32,902 nt of DNA from Geosiphon pyriformis. Its lineage: Eukaryota; Glomeromycota; Glomeromycetes; Archaeosporales; Geosiphonaceae. Shown here one piece after another: positions 1 to 12,471 of the stretch. A program made the position numbers and the translations under genes. How positions within the stretch are numbered: position 1 is the first letter of the stretch; every line of letters starts with the position of its first letter. The DNA lies in assembly GCA_016748015.1 (NCBI GenBank), contig JAAOMT010000176.1, forward strand, positions 462,705 to 495,606. The letters are read 5' to 3'. Under the pieces are notes generated by a model that saw only the letters and a list, made by a program, of their open reading frames with translations, did no database searches and was not told the origin of the DNA.

Positions 1-230
1 CCAGACGAGCAATTCCTGGGAAAGAGTTGACGTTTACTACAACGTAACTACATAAAGTAACTGGCACGGAATTGGCCATTCCACTTATAAGCCCAGCGGT
101 TCAAATTATAGGAGATAATTTGAAGATAAATTCAGTTACTGGAGGTTCAACTACTTCCTGAAAACGTGAATTTACAGCAAATCAACATTACCAACATTTA
201 AGAAAAGAGACCAAAAAACCTCCGGTAACA
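1..230 (+). repeat. 3' end of a Gypsy-family LTR (L1), cut by window edge
   Basis: This stretch matches the last ~230 bases of the complete LTRs at 21366-22347 and 30265-31246, in the same orientation, and ends in the family terminus GTAACA at 225-230. Just beyond it LINE A coding sequence starts on the - strand, so the LTR belongs to an element that landed in LINE A ORF1. Whether it is a solo LTR or the 3' LTR of a full element lies outside the window. The four bases after it (CTGC) should be one half of its target duplication. Confidence 0.9.
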
Positions 231-1770
231 CTGCCGACACAAATGAGTCCAACCTCTTAACCAACTCACCAATTTGTCCTATGAGACTGACAAGACTGCT
301 TTCAATATTCTTCAAATGATTTTCCAATTCACCATTAACAGGTGAGAGAGGTTCACCATAAGATATGGAACCAGATTGAGCTGAACCACCAAAAAACACT
401 ATCGGGAGTGGTCTACCAACCATGGAAGCCCAAGTTTTTCCACCAAAAACCAAGAGATGAGAAACGGGGGCAGATTTTTTTTCATATATCTTCACCAGAC
501 AGAACTGATCCTGAGCTGAAAGAAGAGCTCTTTTGTTCTTAGGACTTGAAGACACACCAGCAGTATGACAAGCAAGAGAAGTATGACCAGAAGTTTTGCA
601 AATTGAGCACAGTGCAGCGGTTAAACAAGACCATCAGAGACCAACATCTTTTATAACAGGAGTATTTGCCATCGCCTGAATAAGACTACCCTCAGAATTG
701 AAGCACACAGTAGCACAGCATGTTCAGACATAACTGACAGAACTGCACTCAATAATACATGTTTTCTCACCAATTGAACCAATGAAATCCCAAAGATCAT
801 GAGCATTGGTGCCCATGAGGAGGGTATAAAACAAAGCCCTAAACTCATCTCTGGCATCCCACGTTTGTTTGTCAATATCAGCCTGGGCCACATGCACCAC
901 ATCTTTCCCAATAAGGATGAACCACTCAGCTGCCAAGAAATCAGCCTGAATTTGATCCTCCAATTTGATGACTGCCTTTTGCCATAGTCCTATCAACTGC
1001 ATCTTGATTGACTTAATAACCCCAAATTCAGAAATGGCTGCACGCACTGCCTCAATGGAAGTTCTCACAGGAATTTCTTTTAACACAATTGTCCGATTCA
1101 TATGATTGTTGATGGGGCACTTAAGATCAGTGTTTATCACAACACCATGATTATTTGCCAATTGTGCAGCTGCCATCATCATCTTTTCAGAAGTGAAAGA
1201 TGCCTGAATGATTCCACCAAATTTTGAGAGGATGAAAGCCCTCCCAAAACCATTTACACTTGAAAAGATTTTTCTAACAAAATTGACTTTTTCCTGAGAT
1301 GATTTACCAGCCACTGCTACAAGATTAATATCTAAAGTGAAAAATTTGTGAACAGGCACTTGAACAGACGGCTTGACTGAAAGAGAAGGTGGGAGAAAAA
1401 GAGACTCATCCAACACATTATCTTCTGCATCGACATTATCATAGTCAATCACACCCAGTGGTTTCCCTAGCACCTTCTTGGTCTTCACACACAAACTCTT
1501 TGGTGTCTGATCAGGATCCTCTTCCACAAAAGTACCATTATTACCATAGTCTACACTGGTTTCTTCAACCAAGCATTCTTCTTCCATGTCAATACTCTCA
1601 AATTCCGTAGTGTCACCAGTTTGAGAACCCCATGAATGAGCGCTGAGAGTTTTAACAGCAACCCCTTTATTATCAACATTCTCTTCCAACACACCATCCT
1701 TCTTTTTTTTCCTTGATACAACAGCCTTGAAACCACTCTCAGAACCAGAAGCTTTAATGGTCTTTTTCAT
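231..1770 (-). pseudogene. LINE A ORF1 (RRM-like and CCHC nucleic-acid-binding protein), interrupted
   Basis: ORF1 of a non-LTR retrotransposon; such proteins bind element RNA in the ribonucleoprotein that carries out target-primed reverse transcription. The frame opens at ATG 1768-1770 and runs about 513 codons to 231, where an LTR interrupts it. An acidic N-terminal region is followed by a conserved block with NGFGRA near residue 174, an RRM-like segment around residues 225-285 (IVLKEIPV, SEFGVIKSIKMQLIGLWQKA), a zinc knuckle C-x2-C-x4-H-x4-C near residue 390, and a segment with GGKTWASMVG. It has two in-frame TGA stops, at 724-726 and 634-636; the frame is otherwise kept, so they look like point mutations of CGA or TGG codons. 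The same protein family is encoded by LINE B ORF1. Function is by family resemblance. Confidence 0.85.
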
Positions 1771-1905
1771 AACAGCAATAACAGAGCCAACAGTGGTCTC
1801 GTAATCAAAAAATGGTTTTGATTTGTCATACTGAATAGTAAAAAACTTCTTTCAAAAAAACTATAGACTTTTTTTCGGGAATTTCGGATGAAGGAGAAAA
1901 AGAAG
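1771..1905 (-). promoter_or_regulatory. LINE A 5' leader and likely internal promoter
   Basis: On the - strand this begins with a pyrimidine-rich CTTCTTTTTCTCC (about 1905) and runs to the ORF1 ATG. LINE B starts the same way at about 6646 (CTTCTTTCTTTTTTACCTCC), and both leaders carry GAA-GAAG-TTTTTT and AGTCTATA-like stretches, so this is taken as the true 5' end of a full-length LINE. LINEs of this kind carry their promoter in this segment; no specific promoter motif is claimed. Confidence 0.5.
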
Positions 1906-1909
1906 TTTT

Positions 1910-4900
1910 TTTTATTATAATAAATTATATAAAAGAAAAGCTTTTTTTTTTAAAAAAATATATCTTAGCAGAAAATAACAATTTTATCTTAGAATTATCT
2001 TCTATAGAATAAGTTTTTTTATACAAATTAATAAAACATCAAATATTTCAAAAACATAATTCAATTTAATTAAATTATGAATTAAAATTTCTCAAATTTC
2101 AACTAATATTTTGAAATTGATTAGCTATTAATTTCAGTAATTTATTAATGATTTCAAGTCTAAACAGAAAACAATTTTTTTAACAAAATTCTTTTTTTAT
2201 ATTTTTTATATATTTTTTTTTTATTATAATCATTAAAATAGTTTATAAATAAAATTCTTGTAGAAAAGTTAACTTTTACAGCAAAATAACTACATATTTA
2301 AGTGAACTTCTAGATGAGTATTTTCTAAAAAAAAGTTGACTTTTATCATAAAATAATTATATAAATAACTAGCACAAAATTGGCTATTTTATTTATAAGT
2401 CCAGTTATTTAAATTATAAGAAATAATTTGAAGATAAATTTAGTTATTAAAAGTTTAACTGCTTCTAATAATTAAAAATTAACAACAACATTAATAACAT
2501 ATAAAAAAAAAAATCAAAAACCTTTGATAATATTTAATTTTTTTTTATAAATTAATAAAACAATAACTTCAAAATAGTAACTTTAGTAAACACAATTACT
2601 CTAAAGTATTATTAATTAATTTATATTTACTGTAAACAAAGATTTAATATCCAAAACAGAATTGAAATTTTTAAAAAAATATTTTATTAATATATTGAAA
2701 ATCACAATAACAATTATTTTTTTAGAAACTACAATATTTTAAAAGTTAAAAGTAATTTTTATAAAAACTTATTACACTATTTTTATGTAAACACTAAAAA
2801 TTACAACAGAAAAACTTTTTACATATACTTTTAAAAACTTGACTACAGCATTATTTAATATTGTAAAGAGAAATACTTAGTACAATCCAAATTTTTTTTT
2901 AATTTAGAATCAAAACCAAAAGCTAAAAAAAAAAAAAAAAAAAAATTTTAAATCAATTATATTAATCACAATATATTAAAAATAATTGCTAAATACTTAC
3001 AAACACCAAAATAAAAAACCAATATTAAATTACTATTTTCTATTATATTATTTTTAGCTTCATTTGTTTAAGCACAAATACTAAATTTACTACTTAACTA
3101 TTTTTCAAAACCAGAAGACTTTACATTACTAAAAAGTCTAATACAACAGTTTAAATAAATCTTTATTAGCATAAATCTTCTTAATTACTTAGCAAAAAAC
3201 CAAAATAATTATTTTAACAACATAATTAATTATAAAAACATTTCTGAATTCACTAAAAAAGAAACTACTAAAAGCAAAAACACAAAAAAATAACAACTAT
3301 CTGTATTATAAAAATCACTAAATTTATAGAAGAAAATACTAATACTAGCTTTTAAAAATGGCTTGATAAAGTTTTAAAAACAAAATATGCAAATAGTTAG
3401 AACACAGCAAAAATGCTAAAAACTATTTATTATTTCTTTTAAAAAACAGCAAAAAAATGATTTGAAAACTTAAACAAACTTTTTAAAAACTGACAAATAT
3501 TTAAAGATGCTTTTTTAAGACAATTTACTAACGATAACATATTAATTACACTTTAAAATAGATTTTAAAACATAAAACAAAAACTTTTTGAATCTGTTAT
3601 AACCTATCTTAAGAAGTTTAACAAACTTTTTCAATGAATTTACCAATTGAAAACCAATAACTATTACTTTAATATTTAGATTTTATATTAATTTATTACT
3701 AAATTAAAAGATAAATTCATTAAAAAAGTTCACTATATGTTTTAAAAAATTTAGTTATAGTCATTCAATATGTTAAAGCCTATAAAATAGTCATAGAAAA
3801 ACTCAAACATACAAAATTTGTCAACTTCATAATAGAAAAAACCAGCTTAACAACTGAGAAAAAAAATTGACCAATTAATTAAAAAAGTTAAAAATTACTT
3901 TACTAATTAACAATAATAGCAACTACAAAGATATTAATTATCATAATAACAAAATTTAAACAACTTTTCAGTATTATTTAGCAACAAATTTTAGAATTGT
4001 TATTATTGTGGAATTTTAAAACACTAAAAACAAAATTGCCAAAAGATATAATGAGACTAATAATTAAGAAATAACTAATATTATTCTTAATTCCAGCAAT
4101 TATATTATTAATTTATATTATTAACATATTATTTACCAAGATCTTAATATTAAAACAATTACTATTAACTGGTTCCACAACTTCAATACTAACAATTTCT
4201 ACAATTTTAACAATATTAACAAGCATTACTAATTTAACAATATTAAATATTTGCAAAAAATGTGATTTAGCAAAATTAATTTTTATTTTAAAACTAATTT
4301 ATAATTAACAATAACAGAACTAATATTAACAATTATTAGTTTTCTAAAACAATTTACAATAAAGACCCAAACATTATTATATTCAACTTAGCTATTTAAT
4401 TATGTCAAAAAAATCGAATTTTTAATAAACTACACTTTTTAAGGATAAAATTATAGTATTAAGATTAAATTTTTTCAATAATATAATTCTATTAACAAAG
4501 ATTATTAAAAATACTAATTTTTTTAATATTTTTTTTTTCAAATTTGAAGCAAACAAATTATTATTTTTGCTTAATAATATAGCTGTTAACAAACAAAAAG
4601 CAATCACAACTATATACATAAAAACCAAAATTAAAAAAGAACCAATTCAATTAATCTTAAATAACAAATTTACTAAAAGTATTATTATTTACCAATTAAT
4701 ACAACAACTTAAATAAACTATTAATAGACCAACTTAAACAGTTATTATTATTGTTAATAGTATAAAAAAAAACTTTATTAAGAAAAATTAACAATTTTTC
4801 TTTTATAATTAATAAAATTACTATTTTACTTAAAGTTTAATCATAAATGCACTTCAATATCAAGCTTTAATTAGAAATAATTGGCTTCTTAAAGCCAATA

Positions 4901-6645
4901 CAAATCTAAATTAAAAAACTTAAGAATTAAAAATTTCATACCAAGAACAATATACTTAAGTATCAACTATTTGTGGTATTTTTAACAAACAATCTAAAAA
5001 AGTCACAGTATTTAAATTTGAAAAAAAGAAAAAAAAACCAATTACCAAAACTTATATAACTCTTAGATTAATATTTAATTGGGCTAAAAAAACCAAACAA
5101 AAATGTTTTAATAATACAAAATCGCATACTGAAACTATTTGGTCTAAAATTCTAAATTATAACACTAAACCAATTATTAGTGATTAGAGTATACTATATT
5201 TAAAACAAAAATCAAGAAAAAAATCAGTTTATATTCTTTTTAAATATAAAAATTGTGGAAAAAAACTCTTTTCTATAAGAGTTTGTCTATATTTAAAAAA
5301 AATATATGAAAGCTATACTTATTATTACTGTAAAGTTTATTACAGAAAATGATTTAAATATTTAAAAAAAAGTAAAAAATAAAACCAAAATTTTTGTTTT
5401 ATATATAAAAAACTATTACTTAAAGAATACAACTAGATTAATATTATAATAAGAAAAAAATTTTGTAATCAAACTTCTTAATATGCTTTGTTAATTTTAA
5501 AAAAAGTAAAAAAAGAACTTTTTTTGATACAGTATATAATAGTACTTTAACAAACTTTATTATTACTTACATAATGCTAAAATAATCTATAATTTTATCA
5601 TAGTTTTAATTAATAAAGCCATTCAGAAAAATGTTCACTAAATAAAAAAAACTGAATATATTAAATACACAATAGAATTAGTTAAATTTAATTACAAAAA
5701 TGAAGTAAAAGTATATTATTATATTATTAATTTCAACTACTTAATCCAAAAAGTCCAAATTCAATTATTAAAACAAATAAATATTTAATTGTGCAAAAAA
5801 TATATCATGTCTTATAATAACAAATAGTGTTCAAAATATTATGTTTTTAGCATTTTTTTGCTCAACAAAGATAATGAATATAAAATTAAATTTAGTGAAC
5901 AAAAACCAAAAGAAAAATTACTAATTATTCTAATTTATTTATTTAAAAACCAACTTGTTATATAATTTAAGTATTTCAATAATAATAATTAAGAAATTAA
6001 ACCAAAAAAAGCTTATAAAATTAATGTAGAATATGATTTATAATATCTCAGCAAAGATACTTTGGTTTTTTAACCAAAGTTTTTAATAAAAATTAATCTT
6101 AAAAGCAATAATTCAAATTGTTTTTTAATCATTCTTGATCAGCAAAAAAATCAATATTAGAAAAATATTACAATTATATTATAAAATAAAACTAAAAAAC
6201 CCTTAAAAATTAAACATGCTAAAAAAATTGCTCAAGCTATTTACTTGTTTTTAATTAATATTTCAGGTTTATAATTAGTAAATTAACAAAAACAATTAAG
6301 TAAAAGTGAAAAAAACTCAAAATTTTGGTTCAACTAAATAATTTATAATTTCAGTTAATATAACTCTCAATATACAAAATAAATTTTACCAAATTTTTTA
6401 ACTTTTTTAACCAAATTACTATTTTACTTTTAAAAAACATTATAAAATTTATATTTATCCAAAACCTATTATTACATAAAAAATATTTGAATTAAATAAA
6501 CAAATTTTTTTAAGCATAAAATTTTAATTTCAAATCATTAATTTTACAAATTAGTATATATTTTTCTTTAATTAATTCCAAAAATATTTTTCAAAACTTA
6601 GAATCAATAATTATAATAAAATAACAAAAATACACAAAAATCTTC
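1910..6645 (+). mobile_element. E1: mutation-saturated Gypsy-family copy (LTR to past dUTPase)
   Basis: This stretch has no credible ORF and very low GC (7 of 60 bases in the row from 5401), but it aligns collinearly with E3: partial LTR, leader, gag, protease, Cys-rich module and dUTPase. Examples are 4870-5010 against 24700-24850 (TTGGCTTC..AAAGCCAATAC..) and 6018-6120 against 25795-25900. Distances are kept: LTR end to a protease-region landmark is ~1,870 bases in both. Differences are mainly C to T and G to A, with some small deletions (for example inside dUTPase motif 3 and ~75 bases near 6535). Only three CpG were seen (near 3531, 4413 and 5122). The left end breaks inside the LTR at LINE A; the right end breaks shortly before RT at LINE B. 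Nothing here can be translated. Confidence 0.85.
1914..2532 (+). repeat. Degenerate partial 5' LTR of E1 (L2)
   Basis: It corresponds to bases ~366-982 of the intact LTR at 21366-22347. Recognisable pieces are TATATAAAAG near the start (TATA-box region), TTGAAATTGATTAGCTA near 2112, and GATAATTTGAAG-like sequence near 2430. It ends ..GATAATA at 2532, followed by a leader-like TTTAATTTT. The first ~365 LTR bases are missing because LINE A begins here. It is AT-saturated. Confidence 0.8.
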
Positions 6646-6754
6646 TTTCTTTTTTACCTCCACAAATTCTCAAAAAGCACATTTTCTGAAAAAGAAGTTT
6701 TTTGTTTTTTTAGTCTATATCAATATTTCTTTACCTAATAGTAACCCATTTTTT
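6646..6754 (+). promoter_or_regulatory. LINE B 5' leader
   Basis: Sequence quality changes sharply at about 6646, from AT-saturated E1 to CTTCTTTCTTTTTTACCTCC, which resembles the 5' start of LINE A. The leader runs about 109 bases to the ORF1 ATG. It is probably the 5' untranslated region and internal promoter of a full-length LINE. Confidence 0.5.
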
Positions 6755-8634
6755 GTGGATATGGAGGCTACTGCTAGTAGCACCACATTTAAAAAAAAGG
6801 CTCTTAAGGGTGCTTTTCATAGTCCTGCTAGTGGCTTCTTTTCTCAGAAGAAAAAAGTTGTTCTTAGTAATGTAAAACATTCTGGTGATAAAAGGGATAT
6901 ATCCTTAAGCAAATCTGAATCTAGTGGCAGTGTTTATTCTGATGTGGAGAGTCTATCTGATGAGAATGAGAATGTTAGCATGTCTGGAACAAATGGTGGG
7001 TCTCTTTTGGGTTCAGCTGCTATTACACCCAAGGCAAAGCAAGTCAACACTAGTGCTGGTTTTGGTTCTCTGCTCAGCTCTTCTAATTTTTATATGGATG
7101 ATAATGAAGTTGTGCTCCCTCTTTGCTTGTCTATCTCTTTAGAAAAAAAGTGGATTGACCTTAAAATTATCAAAACTCTTGTAAAAGTGTCAATTAGAAA
7201 GTTATTTGCTTTGAATATTAATCTCTCAGCTATGGAAAGTAAATTGGCAATGGCAAAAACTCAGTTAATTAAGAAAATTTTTTCAACAGTCAATGGTTTT
7301 GGGAGGGCCACTACCCCTTCAAAATTTGAAGAGATCATCTGATCAACATTTACATCAGAAAAAAGCATGGAGATGGCCACATCATTGGCCAGAGAAAAAG
7401 GGATTGACATAAACAGTGATCTTAAGAAACAAGGAATGAGGTCAGATCGGACTGTAGTGATTAAGAAAATTCTCATGGACATGCCTAAGAACATAATTGT
7501 TACCACAGTATCTGAATTTGGAGAAATTAAGTCGATCAAAATTCAACTGATAGGAATGTGGCAAAAGACTGTAGTGAAGTTTGCTGAATTAGACCAAGCT
7601 AATTTGTTGGCCTTAAAATAGTCATTTCTGATTGGTAAAGACTCTATGCATGTAGCCAAAGCAATAGGGGATTGTGAGACCTGAGCGTTAAGGGATCAGT
7701 TTAGGGCATTGTTGTTTACTCTACTGGTGGGAACAACAGCACATGATCTTGGGACTCTTCTAGAAAAGGCTGGTAAGAAAACTTGTGTCATAAACAGATC
7801 TCTGGGAACTGGCAATAGGATTTGCTGTGCAGTAGTTGGTTTTGAATCTGATAATGATCTGGAATTTGCTTTTTGTATGGAGCTGATTCTTGGCAGTGTT
7901 AGACTTTTTTAGGCAAGGATGGATCTAGTTCAGTGTGAGAAATGTGGGAAGTTTGGTTATTCTGCTCTGGAATGTGATACACCTGTTGCACCTACCTTTA
8001 AGTCTTTAAAAAAAACATTTATAAGGATTGTATCTAATGAACATCATCTTCAGTTGGCTAAGTTGTATGAGAAAAAGAGTGTTTCAATATTTCACTCTGC
8101 TGCTTTTGATGGTAAGTCTTGGGCCCAGATGGTCTTATTTGCTGATTCTTCTGATGGTCTTTACTTTGCTTCTGGTTCCGGTTCCTTTCTTTCTGGCACC
8201 TCAGGTTTGAATAATGGTATCCCTCCCGTTTTGGTTGACAATTTGTCTTTGGATGCTCATTTGGCCTTTTTGGAATAATCCTTAGAATTGCTAACTGACC
8301 AAGTCTCTAACATCATGCAAAAACTCAGCAACATGGAATTGATGCCACAAGCTTCAACTTCCCTCCTAAAGTCTCAGCTATTTTGATTGCTGCCAAAGAG
8401 GATTTGGTTGTGGATGTAGTCATGGATAATTCTGAATTGGTACTATTATTCCCTCTCTCCACTTTTCCTAGTATCTTGACATTGGATCTGAGTAGTTCAA
8501 AGGTCTTGACTACCAAGGTTGGCTGTTTGGAATCTAAGTTGGTTGCTCTTAAAGTCTTTATTAGTTCTGTTTTGGCAAAGTTAGAGCTAATCTGTGCTGG
8601 TTCAAGTTCATTGGCCTTTTTTTCTTCTCAATGA
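6755..8634 (+). pseudogene. LINE B ORF1 (RRM-like and CCHC protein), broken
   Basis: RNA-binding ORF1 of a non-LTR retrotransposon. The first good start is ATG 6755 (MDMEATASS; a second ATG is two codons on). Blocks in order: a Ser/Lys-rich N-terminus; FALNINLSAMESK; KKIFSTVNGFGRATTPSKFE near residue 175; an RRM-like block (SEFGEIKSIKIQLIGMWQK near residue 250); AHDLGTLLEKAGKKTCVI; a knuckle CEKCGKFGYSALEC in which the zinc-binding His is Tyr; then a Ser/Leu-rich tail. In-frame stops at 7340, 7619, 7682, 7910 and ~8276 fit R-to-TGA, W-to-TAG/TGA and R-to-TAA changes. A frameshift lies between ~8280 and 8383. ORF1 ends TCT CAA TGA at 8634, overlapping the ORF2 start. Confidence 0.88.
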
Positions 8635-11600
8635 ATGATTTGATCTGAAAAATAGCTACCTGTAATATTCGGGATATCAATGTCCCTACCAAGTAGAAGA
8701 ACGTTGTTTGTTGGCATAAAAAATCTGGTAATATGATTTCTATTATTATGGAAACAAAATTAAGATTTAACATTAGGCCATAGATAGCCAATAGGTTTAA
8801 TGGAGTAAGAATATTCTCAACAGACTTGGATAAAGGCTTTTTTGGTGCTGAAGTAGCAATAATCATAATCTGGCTTGTCATGTGTGCAAAATTGAGGAAA
8901 TTCCAGGTTGGGTTATTCTGGTGTGGTTTTTGTTCAAAGACAAGCTTTCAGTTTCGATTTTGGGTCTATATGCTAGTGCTTCAGCTGGAGCTAGATTTAG
9001 TCAAGCTCTGGAGATTAATGCATTTATTGCTAAGACTGTCAACTCTAGTACTTTCTTGGTTATTGGTGGGAATTTCAATGAGAATAGTTCAAGAAGAAGT
9101 GTGTTTCAGGTTCTGTTCAGATTTGGGTTTGGTTAACTCACTCAGTAGATCTTTTTTGGTTAAGGCTCCCACATGAAGCAATTCTAGAGAGGTTGAGAAG
9201 ACCATAAACTTTGTTTTTGTTAGTACAAGTTTGGCTTCCGCAGTTGCCAGACATGCTGTTAGTTCTGCTTCAGAATTTTTTGAGTTTGATCATAAGATGG
9301 TCTTGATCTTAGTTGGTTTGGGTGGTCTTGTGGATGTCAATTTGAACAGCTTGTGTAAGCAGGCCAACAGGAACAAATAGAAGTTCAAAATTAAGTCAGC
9401 TAGTAATGATCAATGGTTGCAATTCAGGGAGTGTTCTTCTAGTGAATTTCAGTTAAGATCTGTGGACTTTGATATCGCAAAAAAAGATAATAATTTAGAT
9501 AAGATGTGAGATATTCTTAGAGAGGTAATAGTTTGCTCTGCTGATTGAGTGTTTTTTAAGTTCTGGTTTAATGATTTTGAATGTTCAAGGAATAAGGTTT
9601 TTTCAAAGTTCTTTAAGCTGAAATTATTAATCTCCAAGCTGGTAAAGGATCTGAGCTTGCATTGAAATCTAGTGGCTAACCGCTTTGTTGACACTTGATC
9701 TGTTGTTGATTTTGAGGAAGCCTCCAAATTTCGTACCATGGTTGATAATGGTACTGGTCGTGATGCAATTCTTAGTCATTTGTTGAATGTCAGAAAAAGA
9801 TACTGTAAGTCCAAGTATTTTAAATCCAGAAACACCAGGGATGCTGCTATTAGAAAAGCAGTTAACAAGCACATGGAAAATTTTTGTACTAACAAGGGCT
9901 GTATGATTAAAAGCATTTTGGAATGGTCTTTTTGTAAGGTGGTCCTCAACCATTTGGTGGTTAACAATGATTTAGTTTTGGAGCCTAGTGAAGTTAAATC
10001 TGTAGTTGACACTATTATGGAAGGTTAGACAAGAAAGTGCACAATCCCTGATGTTCTGTCTGCTTGCTGAACTGCCCAATATGCTCCTCTGAATTATGTT
10101 GATGATAGTGCTTTCTCAAAAGTTATGTGCAATATAGGGTCTAATGAATTTCTTCAAGTGGTCAAGTGTTTGTCTGATGATAAGGCTGCTGGTTTGTCTG
10201 GCATTCCTAATGAGCTTTGAAAACATGATAATGCATGGGTTTTGGGTGGTTTGCTGGATATTCTTAATGTGTGTTTGGTATTAGGTGCAGTGCCTATTCA
10301 TTGGAGATGCACATAGGTGTCTATGATTCCAAAACCATATGATTGAAAGGGGACTCTCACAAACACCAGACCAATTGCTTTGGTTGAAACATCCCAGAAA
10401 ATATTGTTTAAGATATTGTCTAACAAGATCTCTGTGGCTTGTAGTAGGTTTGATGTTTTGCAAAGTAACAATTTCTTGGTTTTGAAAAATACATCCACAC
10501 AAACTCTAATTTTTGCTATTGGTTCAATTGTTAAAGACACTTTAAAGAAGAATAAGGAGCTGTGGCTGGTGCTTCAGGATATGTGAAAGGTATATGATTC
10601 TGTTGGGTGGTTTTATCTGCATAATAGTCTGGCTAAGATCAAAATGTGTTCCTGTTTTATTAAGTTTTTTGGCGGCCTACACAATAGCAGATTCAATCAG
10701 GTCATGACTGACTTTGGATTTACAGATGGTTATGTTGTTCACAATAATCTAGATTAAAGAGAAGTTTTCTTGTCTTTGTTGTAGAGAATTTTTTATGATC
10801 CTTTGTTCTACAAAATCAAGCATTGTGGTGATTTATTTGGGTATAAGTTGGATTCAAAAATTTTTTACTAAATCTGGCAAGCCAGATTCTAGAGGTGGCT
10901 TGACATTTTTTCTGGCTGCTAGGGCTTTTGTAGATAACACAATATGGATTGGAAACAGTATAATTGCTACTCAAAATATTTTGGATATAGCAAGTGAGTT
11001 TTTTGGAATCAATGACATCTCTATCAACACAGATAAGACAGTCGCCATACTCATCAACATGAGAGTGGAGAATCTTTAGTTGTTTATTAGTGGAGCTGCC
11101 ATTTCAATAGCAAAAAGAAAGGAACCACACAGATACTTGAGCATCTTTTTGTCTACAGATGGTTTTTCTGTACCCAGTCTTGCCAAAGCGCACTTAGATG
11201 TTTGGTTTTTTACCAATCTAATATTGAGGAAGGCTATTTTAGACAAGCAATTTTTGTATCTGATGTCTGCTGTGCTTCAGCCCATTGTTAGTTACAAGAT
11301 CCAATTCAGCTATGTTTCAGCATGTATGTGTGAGAAATGGAATGGATTGCTCAGAAAAAAGCTGAAAATTAAGACCAGCTTACCTAAAAATTTCTCTAAT
11401 GAGGGTTTATATTATCCTAAGATGTATGGTCTCAAATTTTTTGGCCAATTGCAGGCCAAAAATTTATTAGCCAGTGTGATTGGGTTTGCCAACTCTGGTG
11501 GCGTCCTCGGCAAGTTGTTTGAGCACAGAGCCATGGACCTACAGGCCATCAGCTGGATGCCTCAGCAATCCCTTAGTTTTCTAGTTAAATTGTCTGTTAA

Positions 11601-12471
11601 TCCAATCAATTGCTTTCTGGCTGGCATGAACATGCTTGCATCATGTAGGTCTTTATTGGTCAATAATATTCCTAATGTTTTCTGGTCTGGTGTCAGTGTT
11701 TCTGTTGCTGATGTTTTGAACATGATGTAATACTTAAGCATGGTTGCCTCTTTAAGAAAATTCGGGATTGTGTTCACAAATCAGCTTCTAAATTATAATG
11801 GCATGTGCTTTACTTGGAGCACTTTTTGCCAATAGAAAAGACTGGATCCCAGAGATTGGGTTTCTGGTTGGTTCATCTCTTTAGTCTTGTTCATTTCTAG
11901 TAGTGGTTTAACCGGTGTTGGTGCTTTGGTCCACCATTCCATTTTAGACGTACACTTATGTGATTTTGGTTTTGCTAATAGTTGTCTTGTTGAAAATAAG
12001 CCTGGTGTTGTAAGTATATACACAGATAAGTCAGTCAAAAGTTTGGGTTCTGTAGGTGCTTGTGGTGGTGTTACTGCTTACTTTTCAGATGTTGACTTAA
12101 GTATAGATATTAGAATATACAGCTTGCTTTTTTTGACTCTGGTGGAACTTCAGGCCATCACTCTTGCTTTGAAATGCATTCCAGCTTCTAGCTCAGTTAT
12201 GTTGTTCACAAATAGCCAGGCTTTCTTGAATGTGTGTGTTTTGTTGGTTAATTCTGTTGGTTCCAATTTTTGTGATAAATGCTGAATTGAAAAGAAACAC
12301 ATTTGTACCACTATTGTTTCTAAGAGACTTTCAGTTTGTTGGAATAAAGTCAAGAACCACTTTGGGGTGATTGGTAATGAGCATACTGACTTTTTTGTTG
12401 ACACTGCCACTAAGTCTAAGTTCGTGCTACTAGTCAGTATGGTGTGTCAATTTATTGCTATGGAAAGCCAA
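8631..12471 (+). pseudogene. LINE B ORF2 (endonuclease, reverse transcriptase, RNase H), first part
   Basis: Catalytic protein of target-primed reverse transcription. ATG 8631 overlaps the ORF1 stop (ATGA). The N-terminal AP-endonuclease-like domain shows CNIRDIN (~8665), METKL (~8750), VIGGNFNENSS (~9060; normally GGDFN) and FDHKMV near 9290. The RT domain spans roughly 10080-11100: AGLSGIPNEL, SMIPKPYD, RPIALVET, VLQDM, and FVDN at 10927-10938 where the family has F-x-D-D. An RNase H-like domain lies at ~12010-12420 (YTDKS, LVELQAITLAL, FTNSQAFL, GVIGNEHTD), with one Asp now Asn. Many stops (8646, 8694, 8787, 12283) and several frameshifts (~8880, 9140, ~10700) kill it. The frame is cut at 12471 by E2 and resumes at 32256. 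Confidence 0.88.
12468..12471. repeat. Left target-site duplication of E2 (CCAA)
   Basis: These four bases precede the E2 terminus TGTTAC. The bases after the other E2 terminus (32256-32259) are CCGA, which differ only by G to A at a CpG. Keeping one CCGA copy joins LINE B in frame, which supports a 4-bp duplication. Confidence 0.75.

Noticed and set aside
4422-4628. A 68-codon - strand ORF in the AT-rich block
   Set aside because: It is antisense to E1, has a low-complexity Ile/Leu/Asn/Lys composition, and arises by chance in AT-saturated DNA.
1914-6645. Mitochondrial DNA or an AT-rich centromere-like spacer
   Set aside because: It aligns collinearly to E3 over its whole length, so it is a decayed retrotransposon.
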